Assembly (NCBI GenBank): GCA_038380795.1
Contig: CM076267.1
Coordinates: forward strand, 18,436,001 to 18,500,000
From: Pyrocephalus nanus
Taxonomy: Eukaryota; Chordata; Aves; Passeriformes; Tyrannidae
Reading direction: 5' to 3'
Length of the DNA: 64,000 nucleotides
Positions 63,701-64,000 of the stretch are shown piece by piece. A program made the position numbers and the translations under genes. Position 1 is the first letter of the stretch. Every line of letters begins with the position of its first letter. The notes beneath the pieces are model-generated. The model ran no database searches. It was given only the letters and a program-made list of their open reading frames with translations, and had not been told where the DNA came from.

Positions 63701-64000
63701 CAAAGCAAGGTCTGCCCTGCAGAGTACTTAGAACAACTGCTAAAATAGATGAAGAGGCTGAAGAAAACTTATTCCATCAATGTGAAAGACTCGGAATTTC
63801 TAAATAACATGTTCTAGTCTTCTCTTAGGTGATATGTAGGTTGTCATTGCTTTATTATTTGTATTAACAGCAACCCAACTCTCTCTCAGTAAAAGGTAGA
63901 CATCAAGGGTATTGTACCAGTAGTTCTGAGGAGTATTCAAATTACTAAAGACAAACCTAAGAATCAGCTTCCCACCCTATGCCGAAACTCCTAGGCCCAA
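60786..64000. other. Upstream intergenic region, distal part
   Basis: No gene is recognisable. A CAAA microsatellite lies at 61261-61284. A slightly GC-richer stretch at about 62210-62830 has open frames on both strands without similarity to any family I know. It ends at a good-looking splice acceptor, discussed in the findings. Confidence 0.65.
61261..61284. repeat. (CAAA)n tetranucleotide microsatellite
   Basis: Six perfect CAAA units. Confidence 0.95.

Noticed and set aside
1..64000. tRNA, rRNA, CRISPR arrays, operons or a bacterial-type system
   Set aside because: Nothing with such structure was seen. The window is ordinary animal intron and intergenic DNA around one gene.

Overview
The window is vertebrate nuclear DNA, almost certainly from a bird. 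It is AT-rich, intron-dominated sequence with one sharp CpG island. It carries several CR1 LINE tails of the avian type and one LTR-like block of a kind I recall from songbird and other neoavian genomes. There is no bacterial, viral or organellar gene organisation. The bird assignment is inferred from the repeats; the species cannot be read from the sequence. | The only protein-coding gene I can support is GRB14 (growth factor receptor-bound protein 14, GRB7/10/14 adaptor family), on the minus strand. I rebuilt nine consecutive coding exons by eye, each with AG/GT splice sites and consistent phase. From 5' to 3' of the gene they are 49885-50015, 48158-48287, 15328-15484, 10755-10876, 8549-8623, 3119-3256, 1962-2072, 1675-1770 and 1030-1110. 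They join into 1041 nt (347 codons) without a stop. They cover the N-terminus with the conserved proline-rich motif, the whole RA domain, the RA-PH linker and the whole PH domain. The BPS region and SH2 domain must lie beyond the left edge of the window. | Layout: 1-1029 is intron 9; 1030-15484 holds exons 9 to 3; 15485-48157 is a 32.7-kb intron 2 with a MIR-like SINE, an LTR-like block and CR1 copies; 48158-50015 holds exons 2 and 1; about 49640-50560 is the CpG-island promoter. From about 50.6 kb to 64 kb is upstream intergenic DNA with no recognisable gene. | The most unusual object is a perfect 65-bp inverted repeat with a 39-nt loop at 54124-54292, about 3.6 kb upstream of the CpG island. 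It has no mismatches between arms, no visible target-site duplication, and a second perfect 9-bp hairpin in its loop. I found no undescribed multi-gene system.
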